Assembly (NCBI RefSeq): GCF_025869515.1
Contig: NZ_JAOZVR010000077.1
Location: forward strand, 103,134 to 167,133
Origin: Ferrovibrio sp.
GTDB lineage: Bacteria > Pseudomonadota > Alphaproteobacteria > Ferrovibrionales > Ferrovibrionaceae
Direction: 5' to 3'
Length of the DNA stretch: 64,000 bases
The notes under the pieces are model-generated. The model worked only from the letters and a program-made list of their open reading frames with translations, did no database searches and was not told the DNA's origin. A program made the translations under genes and the position numbers. Positions 18,495 to 27,824 of this stretch are shown one piece after another (the first letter of the stretch is position 1; every line of letters begins with the position of its first letter).

Positions 18495-20887
18495 GCGGCA
18501 GGCCCGTCGTCACGCCCTTCGACCGGCCCAACAGCTATATCGGCCGCGCCGTTCCGCGCCCCAATGCGAAGAAGCTGCTGCAGGGCCGCGGCACTTTCGT
18601 CGACGACATCGTGCTGCCGCGCATGGCGCATGTCGTCTTCGTGCGCAGCCCGCATGCCCATGCCCGCATCGTCGGGATCGACCGGACGGCGGCGCAGGAG
18701 ATGCCCGGCGTGATCGCCGTCGTCACCGGCGCCGAGCTTGCGAAGGTGATCACGCCCTGGATCGGCGTGCTGACCCATCTGAAGGGACTGAAATCGGCGC
18801 CGCAGCATGCCATCGCCATCGACCGCGCCTGCTGGCAGGGCGAGGCCGTGGCCGCTGTGGTCGCCGAAACCCGCGCCGAAGCCGAAGATGCCGCCGAGAC
18901 GGTCGTCGTCGACTGGGAGGAACTGCCGCCCGTCGTCGACATGGAAACCGCGCTCGATGCCGCTACGCCGGTGATCCATCCGGAGCTGGGCGACAATCTC
19001 GCCTTCCGGCGCGAACTGGTGACCGGCGATGTCGACGGCGCCTTCGCCGCGGCCGACCATGTTTTCGAAGAGGTATTCCATACCGGCCGCCATACCGGCG
19101 TCTGCCTGGAGCCGCGCGCCGTGCTGGCGGATTATCAGCCGGCCGATGGCAAGCTGGTGGCCTATCAGGCGACCCAGGCGCCGCATATGATCCAGAACCT
19201 GCTGGCCAAGCATCTGGACCTGAACGAGTCCGATGTGCGGGTGATCTGCAAGGATGTCGGCGGCTCCTTCGGCATCAAGGTGCATATCTATCCCGACGAG
19301 ATGGCCACCGCGGCACTGTCGGTGCTGCTGAAACGGCCGGTGAAATTCATCGCCGACCGGCTCGAGTCTTTCGTGACCGACATCCATGCCCGCGATCACC
19401 GCATCAAGGGCAGGATCGCCGTGAAGAGCGACGGCGAAATCCTCGCCTTCGAGATCGACGACCGCACCGGCATCGGACCCTATTCCGTCTATCCCCGCAC
19501 CAGCGCGGTCGAGGCCAACCAGGTGGTCAACTTGGTCGGCGGGCCCTACAAGCACAAGGCCTATCGCGCCTCCACGGAGGTCGTGTTCCAGAACAAGAAC
19601 GTGACCTGCCAGTATCGCGCGGTCGGGCATCCGATCGCCTGCGCCGTCACCGAAGGCCTGGTCGATCTGGCCGCACGCAAGCTGGGCATCGATCCGGCCG
19701 ACATCCGCCGCCGTAACCTGATCCCCGACGATGCCTATCCTTACACGGGCCTCGCCGGCCTGCCCTATGAAAGCCTGTCGCATCACGCCTCGCTGGAAAA
19801 ACTGCTGGCGCTGATGGATTACGACGGCTTGCGCGCCGAGCAGGCCGAGCTGCGCAAGCGCGGCATCTATCGCGGCATCGGGCTGGCCAGCTTCATCGAG
19901 GTCACCAATCCCTCATCGGCCTTCTACGGCATCGGCGGCGCGCGCATCTCGTCGCAGGATGGCTGCAGCATCCGGCTCGATCCGACCGGCACCATCATCT
20001 GCGCCACCGGCGTCACCGAGCAGGGCCAGGGCACCGAGGCGATCATCGCGCAGATCGCGGCGACCGCCGTCGGCGTCACCATGGAAAAGGTCCGCGTCAT
20101 CACCGGCGATACCGATGCCACGCCCTATGGCGGCGGCACCTGGGCCTCGCGCGGCGCCGGCATCGGCGGCGAAGCAGCCCTGCAGGCCGGCAAGGCGTTG
20201 CGGCAGAATATCCTCAGCGTCGCGGCCGCCATGCTGCAGGCCGCGCCCGAAAGCCTCGACATCCGCAACGGCGTGGTGGTCGATGCCGACACCGGCAACG
20301 AGCGCCTGCCGCTGGAAGAGATCGGCCGCGTCGTCTATTTCCGGCCGGATACGCTGCCGAAAGGCCTGCAGCCCGAATTCGTAGTGACGCGGCATTACGT
20401 GCAGAAGGACTATCCCTTCGTTTTCACCAACGGCATCCAGGGCTCGTATCTGGAGATCGATACCGAGACCGGCTTCGTCACGCTGTTGAAGCATTGGTGC
20501 GTCGAGGATTGCGGCACCATCATCAATCCGCAGCTGGTCGACGAGCAGATCCGCGGCGGCGTGGTGCAGGGTCTGGGCGGCGCGCTGTTCGAACACTGCA
20601 TCTACGACGACCGCGGCCAGCTGGTGAACGGCTCGATGATCGACTACCTGGTGCCGATGGCTGGCGAGATGCCGGACATCGTCGTCGGCCATGTCGTCTC
20701 GCCGACCGCCAGTTCCGAACTCGGCGCCAAGGGCGCGGGCGAAGCCGGCACCGCCGGCGCGCCGGGCGCCGTGATGAATGCGATCAACGACGCGCTGCTG
20801 CCGCTGAATGTCAGCCTGGCGGCACAGCCCTTTACACCCGAATCCATCCTCACGGCGCTCGGCAGGGTTGGCGCCAGGGTCGGATAA
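18491..20887 (+). CDS. Molybdenum hydroxylase, molybdopterin-binding large subunit
   Basis: A 798-residue catalytic subunit of the xanthine dehydrogenase family. It shows the aldehyde oxidase/xanthine dehydrogenase a/b hammerhead at the N terminus (GRGTFVDDIVLPRMAHVVFVRSPHAHARI), cofactor contacts (KDVGGSFGIK, TEQGQGTEAI, GTWASRGAG) and the catalytic Glu in KGAGEAGTAGAPGAV. The active-site loop reads QYRAVGHP, neither the AYRCSFR of form I CO dehydrogenase nor the AYRGAGR of form II enzymes, so CO oxidation is unlikely. With the pyridine-hydroxylase-like gene downstream, hydroxylation of a heteroaromatic ring is the best guess; the substrate is not proven. Confidence 0.93.
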   Translation: MSGRPVVTPFDRPNSYIGRAVPRPNAKKLLQGRGTFVDDIVLPRMAHVVFVRSPHAHARIVGIDRTAAQEMPGVIAVVTGAELAKVITPWIGVLTHLKGLKSAPQHAIAIDRACWQGEAVAAVVAETRAEAEDAAETVVVDWEELPPVVDMETALDAATPVIHPELGDNLAFRRELVTGDVDGAFAAADHVFEEVFHTGRHTGVCLEPRAVLADYQPADGKLVAYQATQAPHMIQNLLAKHLDLNESDVRVICKDVGGSFGIKVHIYPDEMATAALSVLLKRPVKFIADRLESFVTDIHARDHRIKGRIAVKSDGEILAFEIDDRTGIGPYSVYPRTSAVEANQVVNLVGGPYKHKAYRASTEVVFQNKNVTCQYRAVGHPIACAVTEGLVDLAARKLGIDPADIRRRNLIPDDAYPYTGLAGLPYESLSHHASLEKLLALMDYDGLRAEQAELRKRGIYRGIGLASFIEVTNPSSAFYGIGGARISSQDGCSIRLDPTGTIICATGVTEQGQGTEAIIAQIAATAVGVTMEKVRVITGDTDATPYGGGTWASRGAGIGGEAALQAGKALRQNILSVAAAMLQAAPESLDIRNGVVVDADTGNERLPLEEIGRVVYFRPDTLPKGLQPEFVVTRHYVQKDYPFVFTNGIQGSYLEIDTETGFVTLLKHWCVEDCGTIINPQLVDEQIRGGVVQGLGGALFEHCIYDDRGQLVNGSMIDYLVPMAGEMPDIVVGHVVSPTASSELGAKGAGEAGTAGAPGAVMNAINDALLPLNVSLAAQPFTPESILTALGRVGARVG

Positions 20888-20952
20888 GTCTGAAGCGTAC
20901 GGCTTAAACGGCAGCTGATAACTGCCGCAACATAAACCTGGTGGAGGAAACC

Positions 20953-22215
20953 ATGACGAACACGCGTAATTCCAAGCGTCGCTCCGGCATGAGCCGGCGC
21001 GAAATTCTCGCCGCCGGCGCAGGTGGCGTTGCCCTTGCCGGCTTTACCCCCTCGCTATTCTCGATCGCCAGGGCGCAGGCCGGCACGATCAAGATCGGCT
21101 TCCCGGTGCCGCTGACCGGCCCGTTCGGCGCCGAGGCGCAGGATCAGGTGCGTGCCGCCGAAATCGCCATCAAGGAGTTCAACGACGCCGGCGGCTTCCA
21201 GGGCCGCCTGGCCGAACTGCTGGTGCGCGACGACAAGCTCAATCCCGGCGAAGCCGCCACCCGCACGCTGGAACTGATCGAGAAGGACAAGGTGAACTAC
21301 GTCGTCGGTTCGCTGTCGGCCGCCGTGCAGCTCTCGATCAACAACGTGACCAAAGAGCGCGGCGTGATCTTCAACTCGATCAGCCAGTCGGATGCGATCA
21401 ACGAGGTGAAGGACTGGAGCAAGTTCACCTTCCACGAGGCGCTTAATCCGCATATGACCGCCGGCGCGGTTGGCCGCTACGCCTTCTCCAAGTTCGGCAA
21501 GAAGGTCGTCTATCTGACTGCCGACTATGCCTATGGCCATGAAATGGTGCGCGGCTTCGAGTCGGCCGGCAAACCCCTCGGCGTGCAGACGCTGGCCGAT
21601 ATCCGCCACCCGATCGGCGCCAACGATTATTCCGCCTTCCTGCCGCGCATCCAGTCGCTGCGTCCCGACGTGCTCTGCATCTGCAACTTCGGCCGCGACC
21701 AGGTGAACGCCGTGAAGCAGGCCACCGAATTCGGCCTGAAGGAAAAGATCAAGATCGTCGCTCCCGTCCTGCTCTATACCGCCCGCGTCGCCGGCGGTCC
21801 GGAAATCTTCGAGGGTGTGGTCGGCGGCACGTCGTATTACTGGCGTCTGGAAGACACCATTCCGACCGCCAAGGCGTTCAACGATAAATTCCGCGCCGCC
21901 AATGGCGGGGCGGTACCCTCCGATTACGGTGCGCTCGGCTATGCCGGTGTCCGCACCGTGCTCACCGCCGCCAAGGCCGCCGGCAGCACCGACACCGACA
22001 AGGTGGTGGAGGCCATGCGGAACCTGAAATACGACTTCTACAAGGGCCCGCAGTATTACCGTGGCTGCGACCACCAGTCGGTCCAGTCGGTTCTGGTCAT
22101 CGAATCGAAGAGCAAGGACATGAAGGACAAGAACGACGTGTTCAACATCGTCGGGGTCGAGACTCCCGATGAGAAGAACCTGCGCTCCTGCGCCGATCTT
22201 GGCCACAAGGCTTAA
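20953..22215 (+). CDS. Liv-type ABC transporter, substrate-binding protein with Tat-like signal
   Basis: A 420-residue periplasmic binding protein of the branched-chain amino acid (HAAT) family: IKIGFPVPLTGPFGAEAQDQ, AAEIAIKEFNDAGG, VVGSLSAAVQLSINNV, VVYLTADYAYGHEMVRGF. The N terminus carries a twin-arginine motif (MSRREILAAGAGGVALAG). Members of this family next to aromatic catabolic genes often bind aromatic acids rather than amino acids, and its place between Mo-hydroxylase and permease genes suggests it captures the hydroxylase substrate. ATG 20953 follows GGAGGA. Confidence 0.93.
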   Translation: MTNTRNSKRRSGMSRREILAAGAGGVALAGFTPSLFSIARAQAGTIKIGFPVPLTGPFGAEAQDQVRAAEIAIKEFNDAGGFQGRLAELLVRDDKLNPGEAATRTLELIEKDKVNYVVGSLSAAVQLSINNVTKERGVIFNSISQSDAINEVKDWSKFTFHEALNPHMTAGAVGRYAFSKFGKKVVYLTADYAYGHEMVRGFESAGKPLGVQTLADIRHPIGANDYSAFLPRIQSLRPDVLCICNFGRDQVNAVKQATEFGLKEKIKIVAPVLLYTARVAGGPEIFEGVVGGTSYYWRLEDTIPTAKAFNDKFRAANGGAVPSDYGALGYAGVRTVLTAAKAAGSTDTDKVVEAMRNLKYDFYKGPQYYRGCDHQSVQSVLVIESKSKDMKDKNDVFNIVGVETPDEKNLRSCADLGHKA

Positions 22216-22253
22216 TTGAGTACCGAGCGCTACGCCGCGACGAAGGAATGGTA

Positions 22254-23138
22254 ATGTCTGGTCTCACCCTAGATTTACTGCTGTTGCAAATCGTCACCGG
22301 CGTGGCGCTCGGCTCGGTCTTTGTTCTTCTGGCCATCGGCCTGTCGCTTATTTTCGGCATGCTGACCATCGTCAACTTCGCCCATGGCGCCTTCTACATG
22401 GTCGGCGCCTATATGGGCGTCTTCCTCTACGGCCTGACCAAGAACTTCTGGCTCTGCCTCGTCCTCGTGCCGCTGGGAGTCGGATCGATCGGCCTGGTGG
22501 TGGAACGCTTCCTGATCCGGCCGCTCTATGGCCGCAACATCGACGACCCCCTGCTGCTCACCTTCGGCCTGGGCTATGTCTTTATCGAATCGATCCGCAT
22601 TCTCTTCGGCCTGAACGGCATTCCCTTCAGCACGCCGGCCGGCCTGCGCGGCGCGGTGGATATCGGCATCGGCCATTTCCCGCTCTACCGCCTGTTCCTG
22701 ATCGGCGCGACGGGCGTGCTGGTGCTTGGCCTGTGGCTGTTCATCGAGAAAACCAAGTTCGGCCTGATCATCCGCGCCGGTGCGCGCGATCCGGAAATCC
22801 TGAAGGTGCTCGGCATCGACGTATCGAAAATCTGGCTGCTGGTCTTCGGCATCGGCACCGGCATCGCCGGCCTGTCCGGCATCCTCGCCGCGCCGCTGCA
22901 GGCGGTGACACCCGAAATGGGCATCCCGGTTCTGGCCGAAGCCTTCGTGGTCACCGTTGTCGGTGGCATGGGCTCGCTGATCGGTGCGGTCACCGCCGGG
23001 TTGATGGTCGGCATCGTGGTCGCCATGACCTCGCTGTTCATGCCGGAAATGGCCAAGGTCTCGATTTTCCTGCTGATGGCGCTGGTGCTTCTGGTGCGCC
23101 CGCAGGGACTGTTCGGCCGCGCCGGGCTGATGGGCTGA
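22254..23138 (+). CDS. Liv-type ABC transporter, permease (LivH-like)
   Basis: A 294-residue permease with about eight hydrophobic helices and the LivH signature IGLSLIFGMLTIVNFAHGAFYMVGAY and the ARDPEILKVLGID loop. ATG 22254 is preferred over the ATG at 22248, because AAGGA directly abuts the earlier codon. It is 3 bp from the LivM-like gene, so the pair is co-translated. Confidence 0.95.
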   Translation: MSGLTLDLLLLQIVTGVALGSVFVLLAIGLSLIFGMLTIVNFAHGAFYMVGAYMGVFLYGLTKNFWLCLVLVPLGVGSIGLVVERFLIRPLYGRNIDDPLLLTFGLGYVFIESIRILFGLNGIPFSTPAGLRGAVDIGIGHFPLYRLFLIGATGVLVLGLWLFIEKTKFGLIIRAGARDPEILKVLGIDVSKIWLLVFGIGTGIAGLSGILAAPLQAVTPEMGIPVLAEAFVVTVVGGMGSLIGAVTAGLMVGIVVAMTSLFMPEMAKVSIFLLMALVLLVRPQGLFGRAGLMG

Positions 23139-23141
23139 ACC

Positions 23142-24104
23142 ATGACCGCCACTGCCAGCGCCTCCCTCATCGCCTTCGGCAAGCGCCATCGCGCCGCGCT
23201 TGCCATTGCCGTTCTGCTGATCTTCCCCTGGCTGATGCCTTATGAAGCCCTGGCGGTGAACATCCTCGTGCTCGGCCTTTATGCCGTCGGGTTCAACCTG
23301 CTGTTCGGCTATACCGGACTGCTCTCCTTCGGCCATGCCGCCTTTCTCGGTTCCGGCGCCTATGGCTGCGGCATTGCGCTGGTGCATTTCGGCGTGCCGT
23401 GGTTCGGTGCGATTCTGATCGGCGTGCTGGTTTCGGTGTTCTTCGCCGCGATCATGGGTTTCCTGGCGATCCGCACGCGCGGCATCTACTTCGCGATGGT
23501 GACGCTCGCGTTGTCGCAATGCGTCTATTACCTCTTCTACCAGGCGGTGAGCTTGACCGGCGGCGAGAATGGCCTGCGCGGCATCAACCTGTCGGAAATC
23601 GGCATCCTCGGCTTCAGCGTCAATTTCCTGAACCCGACCACCAAGTATTACGTGATTCTGGCTTTCGTCGCCTTCGCGCTGTGGCTCTTCTCCCGCCTGC
23701 TTGCCTCCCCCTTCGGTGCGGTGCTGGAAGCGATTCGCGAGAATGAAAGCCGCGCACGTGCCTGCGGCTATGACGTGGCGCGGGTCAAGTTCATCGCCTT
23801 CGTGATCTCGGGCGCTTTCTGCGGCCTGGCCGGTGCGCTAAAGGCCCTGCATCTCTCCATCGTGCCGATCGAGACACTGCATTACCTGACGTCTGGACAA
23901 GTCGTCATGATGGCGCTCCTCGGTGGCATGAACACCTTCTTCGGGCCCTTCGTCGGCGCCGCCGCCTTCCTGCTGCTGGAAGACGTGCTGACAACGATGA
24001 CCAGCCACTGGCAGCTGGTGCTCGGCGCCGTCTTCGTCATCTTCGTGCTATTCTTCCCCAAGGGCATCTGGGGCTCGGTTCTGGCCTGGGTGGTGCGGAA
24101 ATGA
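23142..24104 (+). CDS. Liv-type ABC transporter, permease (LivM-like)
   Basis: A 320-residue permease with multiple hydrophobic helices and the LivM signature GYTGLLSFGHAAFLGSGAY followed by AIRENESRARACGYDVARVKF, the cytoplasmic loop that docks the ATPase. It overlaps the LivG-like gene by ATGA (24101-24104). Confidence 0.95.
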   Translation: MTATASASLIAFGKRHRAALAIAVLLIFPWLMPYEALAVNILVLGLYAVGFNLLFGYTGLLSFGHAAFLGSGAYGCGIALVHFGVPWFGAILIGVLVSVFFAAIMGFLAIRTRGIYFAMVTLALSQCVYYLFYQAVSLTGGENGLRGINLSEIGILGFSVNFLNPTTKYYVILAFVAFALWLFSRLLASPFGAVLEAIRENESRARACGYDVARVKFIAFVISGAFCGLAGALKALHLSIVPIETLHYLTSGQVVMMALLGGMNTFFGPFVGAAAFLLLEDVLTTMTSHWQLVLGAVFVIFVLFFPKGIWGSVLAWVVRK

Positions 24105-24850
24105 GCGAGATCATTCTGGCGACCCGCAATGTCGGCAAAAGCTTCGGCGGCTTCGTTGCCCTGAAGGATATTTCCATCGAATTCGAGCGCGGCAAGCTGA
24201 CCGCGATCATCGGCCCGAACGGCGCCGGCAAGAGTACCTATTTCAATATTTTGTCCGGCGCCTTCGCGCCGACGACCGGCCAGCTGCTGTTCCAGGGCCG
24301 CGATATCTCCAACCTGCCGCAACATCAGTTCGCCAGCCAGGGCATCGCCAAGTCGTTCCAGATCACCAACGTTTTCCCGAAACTCTCGGCCTTCGAGAAT
24401 GTGCGCGTGGCCGTGCAGGCGCGCCAGGTCGGGCTCAATCCGTGGCGCAATCGCGACAGCTATGCCGACGTGAACCGGCGCGCCCGCGAATTGCTGGCTC
24501 TCGTCGGCCTGGAAAAACAGGCTGAGCAGACGGCGCAGGATATGGCGCATGGCGAACAGCGCGCGCTGGAAATCGCCATGGCGCTGGCGGCCGAGCCGGT
24601 GCTGCTGCTGCTGGATGAGCCGACGGCTGGCATGTCGCCCGAGGAAACCCGGGTGATGATGGACCTGATCCAGCGCCTGAGCCGCGACCGCACCATCATC
24701 CTCGTCGAACACAAGATGAAGCTGGTGATGGGCATCTGCGAACGCATCATCGTGCTGCATCATGGCGAACTGCTGGCCGATGGACCGCCGCAGGCGGTTC
24801 AGAGCAACGCCGAGGTCAAAAGAGTCTATCTCGGCCAGGGACGTCACTGA
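24101..24850 (+). CDS. Liv-type ABC transporter, ATPase (LivG-like)
   Basis: A 249-residue ATPase. Walker A GPNGAGKST, Q loop SFQITNVFPKLSAFENV, signature MAHGEQRALEIAMALA (the HGEQR form usual in LivG), Walker B LLLLDEPTAGMSPEE and switch His in LVEHKM. The C-terminal tail is the LivG type. TGATG overlap with the next gene. Confidence 0.96.
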   Translation: MSEIILATRNVGKSFGGFVALKDISIEFERGKLTAIIGPNGAGKSTYFNILSGAFAPTTGQLLFQGRDISNLPQHQFASQGIAKSFQITNVFPKLSAFENVRVAVQARQVGLNPWRNRDSYADVNRRARELLALVGLEKQAEQTAQDMAHGEQRALEIAMALAAEPVLLLLDEPTAGMSPEETRVMMDLIQRLSRDRTIILVEHKMKLVMGICERIIVLHHGELLADGPPQAVQSNAEVKRVYLGQGRH

Positions 24851-25554
24851 TGCTGAAGCTCGCCAACCTGTCAGCCTGGTACGGCCACAGCCACATCCTG
24901 CAGGGCATCTCGCTGGAGGTGAACCGCGGCGAGATCGTCACCCTGATCGGTCGCAACGGCGCCGGCAAGACCACGACCCTGCGCAGCATCATGGGGCTGG
25001 TATCCAAGCGGCAGGGCAGCGTGGTGTTCGACGGTGAGGAAATCCTGGCCGAGCCGGCGCACAAGCGCTTTCATCGCGGCCTGGCCTATGTGCCGGAAGA
25101 GCGCCGCATCATTCCCGGCCTCACTGTGCTGGAAAACCTGCGCCTCGGCATCATCGGCAGCGCCAGCCGGTCGAAGGAAAGCGAGCGGATCGACGTGATC
25201 GCCGAGACTTTCCCCCGCCTCAAGCAGCGCCTGAGCCAGGAAGCCATCACCATGTCCGGCGGCGAACAGCAGATGCTGGCCATCGCCCGCGCCATGATGG
25301 CAGAGCCGCAGATGATCCTGCTCGATGAACCCTCGGAAGGCATCATGCCGATCCTGGTGGATGAGATGTTCGAACTGTTCCGCACCATGAAGGCCGCCGG
25401 TACCACAATCATGCTGGTGGAACAGAATGTCGAACTGGCGCTCGGGATTTCCGACCGCGCCTATATCATGGACCAGGGCGAGATCGTCTACCACGACACT
25501 GCCACCGCCCTGCTGGCCGATACGGCGATGCAGGAACGTTATTGCGCCGTCTGA
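24850..25554 (+). CDS. Liv-type ABC transporter, ATPase (LivF-like)
   Basis: A 234-residue ATPase, shorter than LivG as usual. Walker A GRNGAGKTT, the LivF motif LAYVPEERRIIPGLTVLENL, signature MSGGEQQMLAIARAMM, Walker B MILLDEPSEGIMP and switch region LVEQNVELAL. It completes the SBP-H-M-G-F importer. Confidence 0.96.
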   Translation: MLKLANLSAWYGHSHILQGISLEVNRGEIVTLIGRNGAGKTTTLRSIMGLVSKRQGSVVFDGEEILAEPAHKRFHRGLAYVPEERRIIPGLTVLENLRLGIIGSASRSKESERIDVIAETFPRLKQRLSQEAITMSGGEQQMLAIARAMMAEPQMILLDEPSEGIMPILVDEMFELFRTMKAAGTTIMLVEQNVELALGISDRAYIMDQGEIVYHDTATALLADTAMQERYCAV

Positions 25555-25572
25555 ACACGGGAGGATACGGCT

Positions 25573-26013
25573 ATGGGCATCAACAAGCTGGCTCATTACT
25601 CGATCCGCACAACAGACCTTGAGGCGTCGCGGGTCTTCTATACGGAGATTCTCGGCTTTCGCGTCGGCTACCGCCCCGATTTCAAATTCCCCGGCATCTG
25701 GCTCTACATGAGCGACGATGACGACAAGGAATACGGCACCGTCCATATCATCGGCATCGATCCGAATGACCCGCAGGGCCTGATCGACTATCTCGGCGAC
25801 AAACCGCTCGACAGCCTGCAGGGTACCGGCACGGTCGACCATATCGCCTTCACCGCCACCGATCTGGCGTCGATGCGCCAGACTCTCAATGGCCGCCACC
25901 TGGACTTCTTCGAACGCACGGTGCCATCGCTCGGCCTGCACCAGCTGTTCCTGACCGATCCGTCCGGGGTGACCATCGAACTGAACTATCCGGCCGCCGA
26001 AGCCGGAGCGTGA
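25573..26013 (+). CDS. VOC-superfamily protein (glyoxalase/extradiol-dioxygenase-like)
   Basis: A 146-residue protein with two beta-alpha-beta-beta-beta modules: KLAHYSIRTTDLEASRVFYTEILGFRVG and VDHIAFTATDLASMRQTL, ending in LFLTDPSGVTIELNY. His7, His in VDHIAF and Glu in IELNY match a vicinal-oxygen-chelate metal site. In this operon it could be a ring-cleaving dioxygenase or an isomerase for the product of the adjacent hydroxylases (inference). It begins 18 bp after the LivF-like gene and ends 4 bp before the monooxygenase. Confidence 0.88.
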   Translation: MGINKLAHYSIRTTDLEASRVFYTEILGFRVGYRPDFKFPGIWLYMSDDDDKEYGTVHIIGIDPNDPQGLIDYLGDKPLDSLQGTGTVDHIAFTATDLASMRQTLNGRHLDFFERTVPSLGLHQLFLTDPSGVTIELNYPAAEAGA

Positions 26014-26017
26014 TCCT

Positions 26018-27229
26018 GTGCGACGCGCACTGATTGCCGGCGGCTCGCTGGGCGGCCTGCTCGCCGCCAACATGCTGCATCGCGCCGGCTGGGACGTGCT
26101 GGTGCTGGAACGCGCGAACGCGACTCTCTCGGGCCGCGGGGCCGGCATCGTCACCCATGCCGAACTTTTCGACTGTCTCGAAGTCGCCGGCCTTACCATC
26201 GATGACAAGATTGGCGTGCCGGTGCCCGGCCGCGTCACGCTGGGCCGCGACGGCACCCCGGTGCAGGAAAGCGCCCTGCCGCAGATTCTCACCGCCTGGG
26301 GGCGGCTGTATCATCTGCTCAAGGCCGCCCTGCCGGCCAGCCTTTATCGCTTCGGCGCCGGCCTGCGCGCTTTTGAGCAGGATGAAGCCGGCGTCTGCGT
26401 CACGCTCGCGGATGCCTCGCAGCTGCACGGCGATATCCTGATCGGCGCGGACGGCATCCGATCGACCATCCGCCAGCAGCTGCTGCCGCAGGTTCGTCCG
26501 AGCTATGCCGGCTATGTCGCCTGGCGCGGCCTTACCGACGAAGCCCTGCTGTCCGAGGCTACGCATCGCGCGATCTTCGAGCGCTTCGCTTTCTGCCTGC
26601 CGCCCGGCGAGCAGATGCTGGGCTATCCTGTCGCCGGAACCGGCGACAATCTGGCGCCCGGGCGCCGGCGCTTCAACTTCGTCTGGTATCGACCGGCCGA
26701 CGAACAGACCCAGTTGCCCGATCTGCTGACCGACGAACAGGGCCGCCGGCACGACGACGGTATTCCGCCGCATCTGATCCGCGCCGATGTGCAGACAGCC
26801 ATGCTGCGGGCCGCCGACGACGTGCTGGCGCCGCAATTCGCCGAAATCGTGCATAAGGCACATCGACCCTTCTTCCAGCCAATCTACGATCTGGACTCAC
26901 CGCAGCTGGCGTTTGGTCGCGTCGCCTTGCTCGGCGACGCCGCTTTCGTCGCCCGGCCGCATTGCGGCATGGGCGTGACCAAAGCGGCGGCCGATGCACG
27001 TGCGCTGATGCAGGCGCTGGCGCAGATGCCGGACAATCCCGTGCAGGCACTCAAGACCTATGACAGCAGGCGGCAGCCGATCGGGCATTTCCTGGTCGGC
27101 CATGCGCGCAGTCTCGGCGCCTATATGCAGGCACAGATCCTGACGCCCGAAGAACGCCAGATGGCGGAACGCTATCGCTCGGTCGAGGCGGTGATGCGCG
27201 AAACCGCCGTCTCGCCGGTCATTCACTAA
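26018..27229 (+). CDS. FAD-dependent monooxygenase resembling 2,6-dihydroxypyridine 3-hydroxylase
   Basis: A 403-residue class A flavoprotein hydroxylase. It has the dinucleotide fold GGSLGGLLAANML, the Glu of VLERAN, the segment LSGRGAGIVTHAEL, GADGIRSTIR, SYAGYVAWRGL, RFNFVWYRP and RVALLGDAAFVARPHCGMGVTKAAADA. The order SGxGxGIV, YAGYVxWRG and RPHxGxGxxKA matches the nicotine-pathway enzyme DhpH from memory. It would add a hydroxyl to a hydroxylated (hetero)aromatic ring made by the molybdenum hydroxylase. GTG start with GGAGC upstream. Assignment to the family is strong, the substrate only inferred. Confidence 0.88.
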   Translation: MRRALIAGGSLGGLLAANMLHRAGWDVLVLERANATLSGRGAGIVTHAELFDCLEVAGLTIDDKIGVPVPGRVTLGRDGTPVQESALPQILTAWGRLYHLLKAALPASLYRFGAGLRAFEQDEAGVCVTLADASQLHGDILIGADGIRSTIRQQLLPQVRPSYAGYVAWRGLTDEALLSEATHRAIFERFAFCLPPGEQMLGYPVAGTGDNLAPGRRRFNFVWYRPADEQTQLPDLLTDEQGRRHDDGIPPHLIRADVQTAMLRAADDVLAPQFAEIVHKAHRPFFQPIYDLDSPQLAFGRVALLGDAAFVARPHCGMGVTKAAADARALMQALAQMPDNPVQALKTYDSRRQPIGHFLVGHARSLGAYMQAQILTPEERQMAERYRSVEAVMRETAVSPVIH

Positions 27230-27239
27230 GGACACAAGC

Positions 27240-27824
27240 ATGCAAATGGCAGGTGACGTCAGCATTGCCGCAGATCGGCAACATGTCTGGACTGCGCTCA
27301 ATGACCCAGACGTATTGCGGCAATGCATTCCCGGCTGCGCGTCTGTGACCCGCGAGGCGGACAATGTGCTGCTGGCCAAGGTGACCGCCAGGATCGGTCC
27401 GATCAAGGCCGGTTTTTCCGGCAAGGTGCTGCTGTCCGAGCTTGATCCGCCGAATTCCTATGTCATCTCCGGCGAAGGCAGCGGCGGTGCGGCCGGCTTC
27501 GCCAAGGGCAGCGCCGCCGTGAAGCTGACCACGGTCGGCAGCGCAACTCAGCTGCAGTACCAGGTCGATGCGGCCGTCGGCGGCAAGCTGGCGCAGATCG
27601 GTGCACGCCTGATCGATTCCACGGCGCGCAAGATGGCGGAAGACTTCTTTGCCAAATTCGTCGAGATTGCCGAAAGCACGTCGGCCGCAGCTCCGGCCAC
27701 AGAAACAGTGGCGCCGGCTGCACCACCCTCTGCACCGCAATCGGCACAATCCGGCACCCGGCTGCTGGTTGTCGCCGCGCTCGTCCTGCTGGCTGCAGCG
27801 GCAGCGTATTACCTGTCGCTCTGA
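27240..27824 (+). CDS. CoxG-like SRPBCC protein with C-terminal membrane anchor
   Basis: A 194-residue protein. The first 145 residues match the CoxG/SRPBCC fold (VWTALNDPDVLRQCIPGCASVTREADNVLLAKVTARIGPIKAGFSG). An Ala/Pro linker follows, then a C-terminal hydrophobic helix ([18 protein letters not shown]). In CO dehydrogenase operons CoxG anchors the enzyme at the membrane, so it probably docks this molybdenum hydroxylase to the inner membrane near the quinone pool. It is the last gene of the rightward cluster and ends 15 bp into convergence with the LysR gene. Confidence 0.9.
   Translation: MQMAGDVSIAADRQHVWTALNDPDVLRQCIPGCASVTREADNVLLAKVTARIGPIKAGFSGKVLLSELDPPNSYVISGEGSGGAAGFAKGSAAVKLTTVGSATQLQYQVDAAVGGKLAQIGARLIDSTARKMAEDFFAKFVEIAESTSAAAPATETVAPAAPPSAPQSAQSGTRLLVVAALVLLAAAAAYYLSL

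Noticed and set aside
17146..20887. Aerobic CO dehydrogenase
   Set aside because: The large subunit lacks the AYRCSFR loop needed for CO oxidation, and coxDEF genes are missing.
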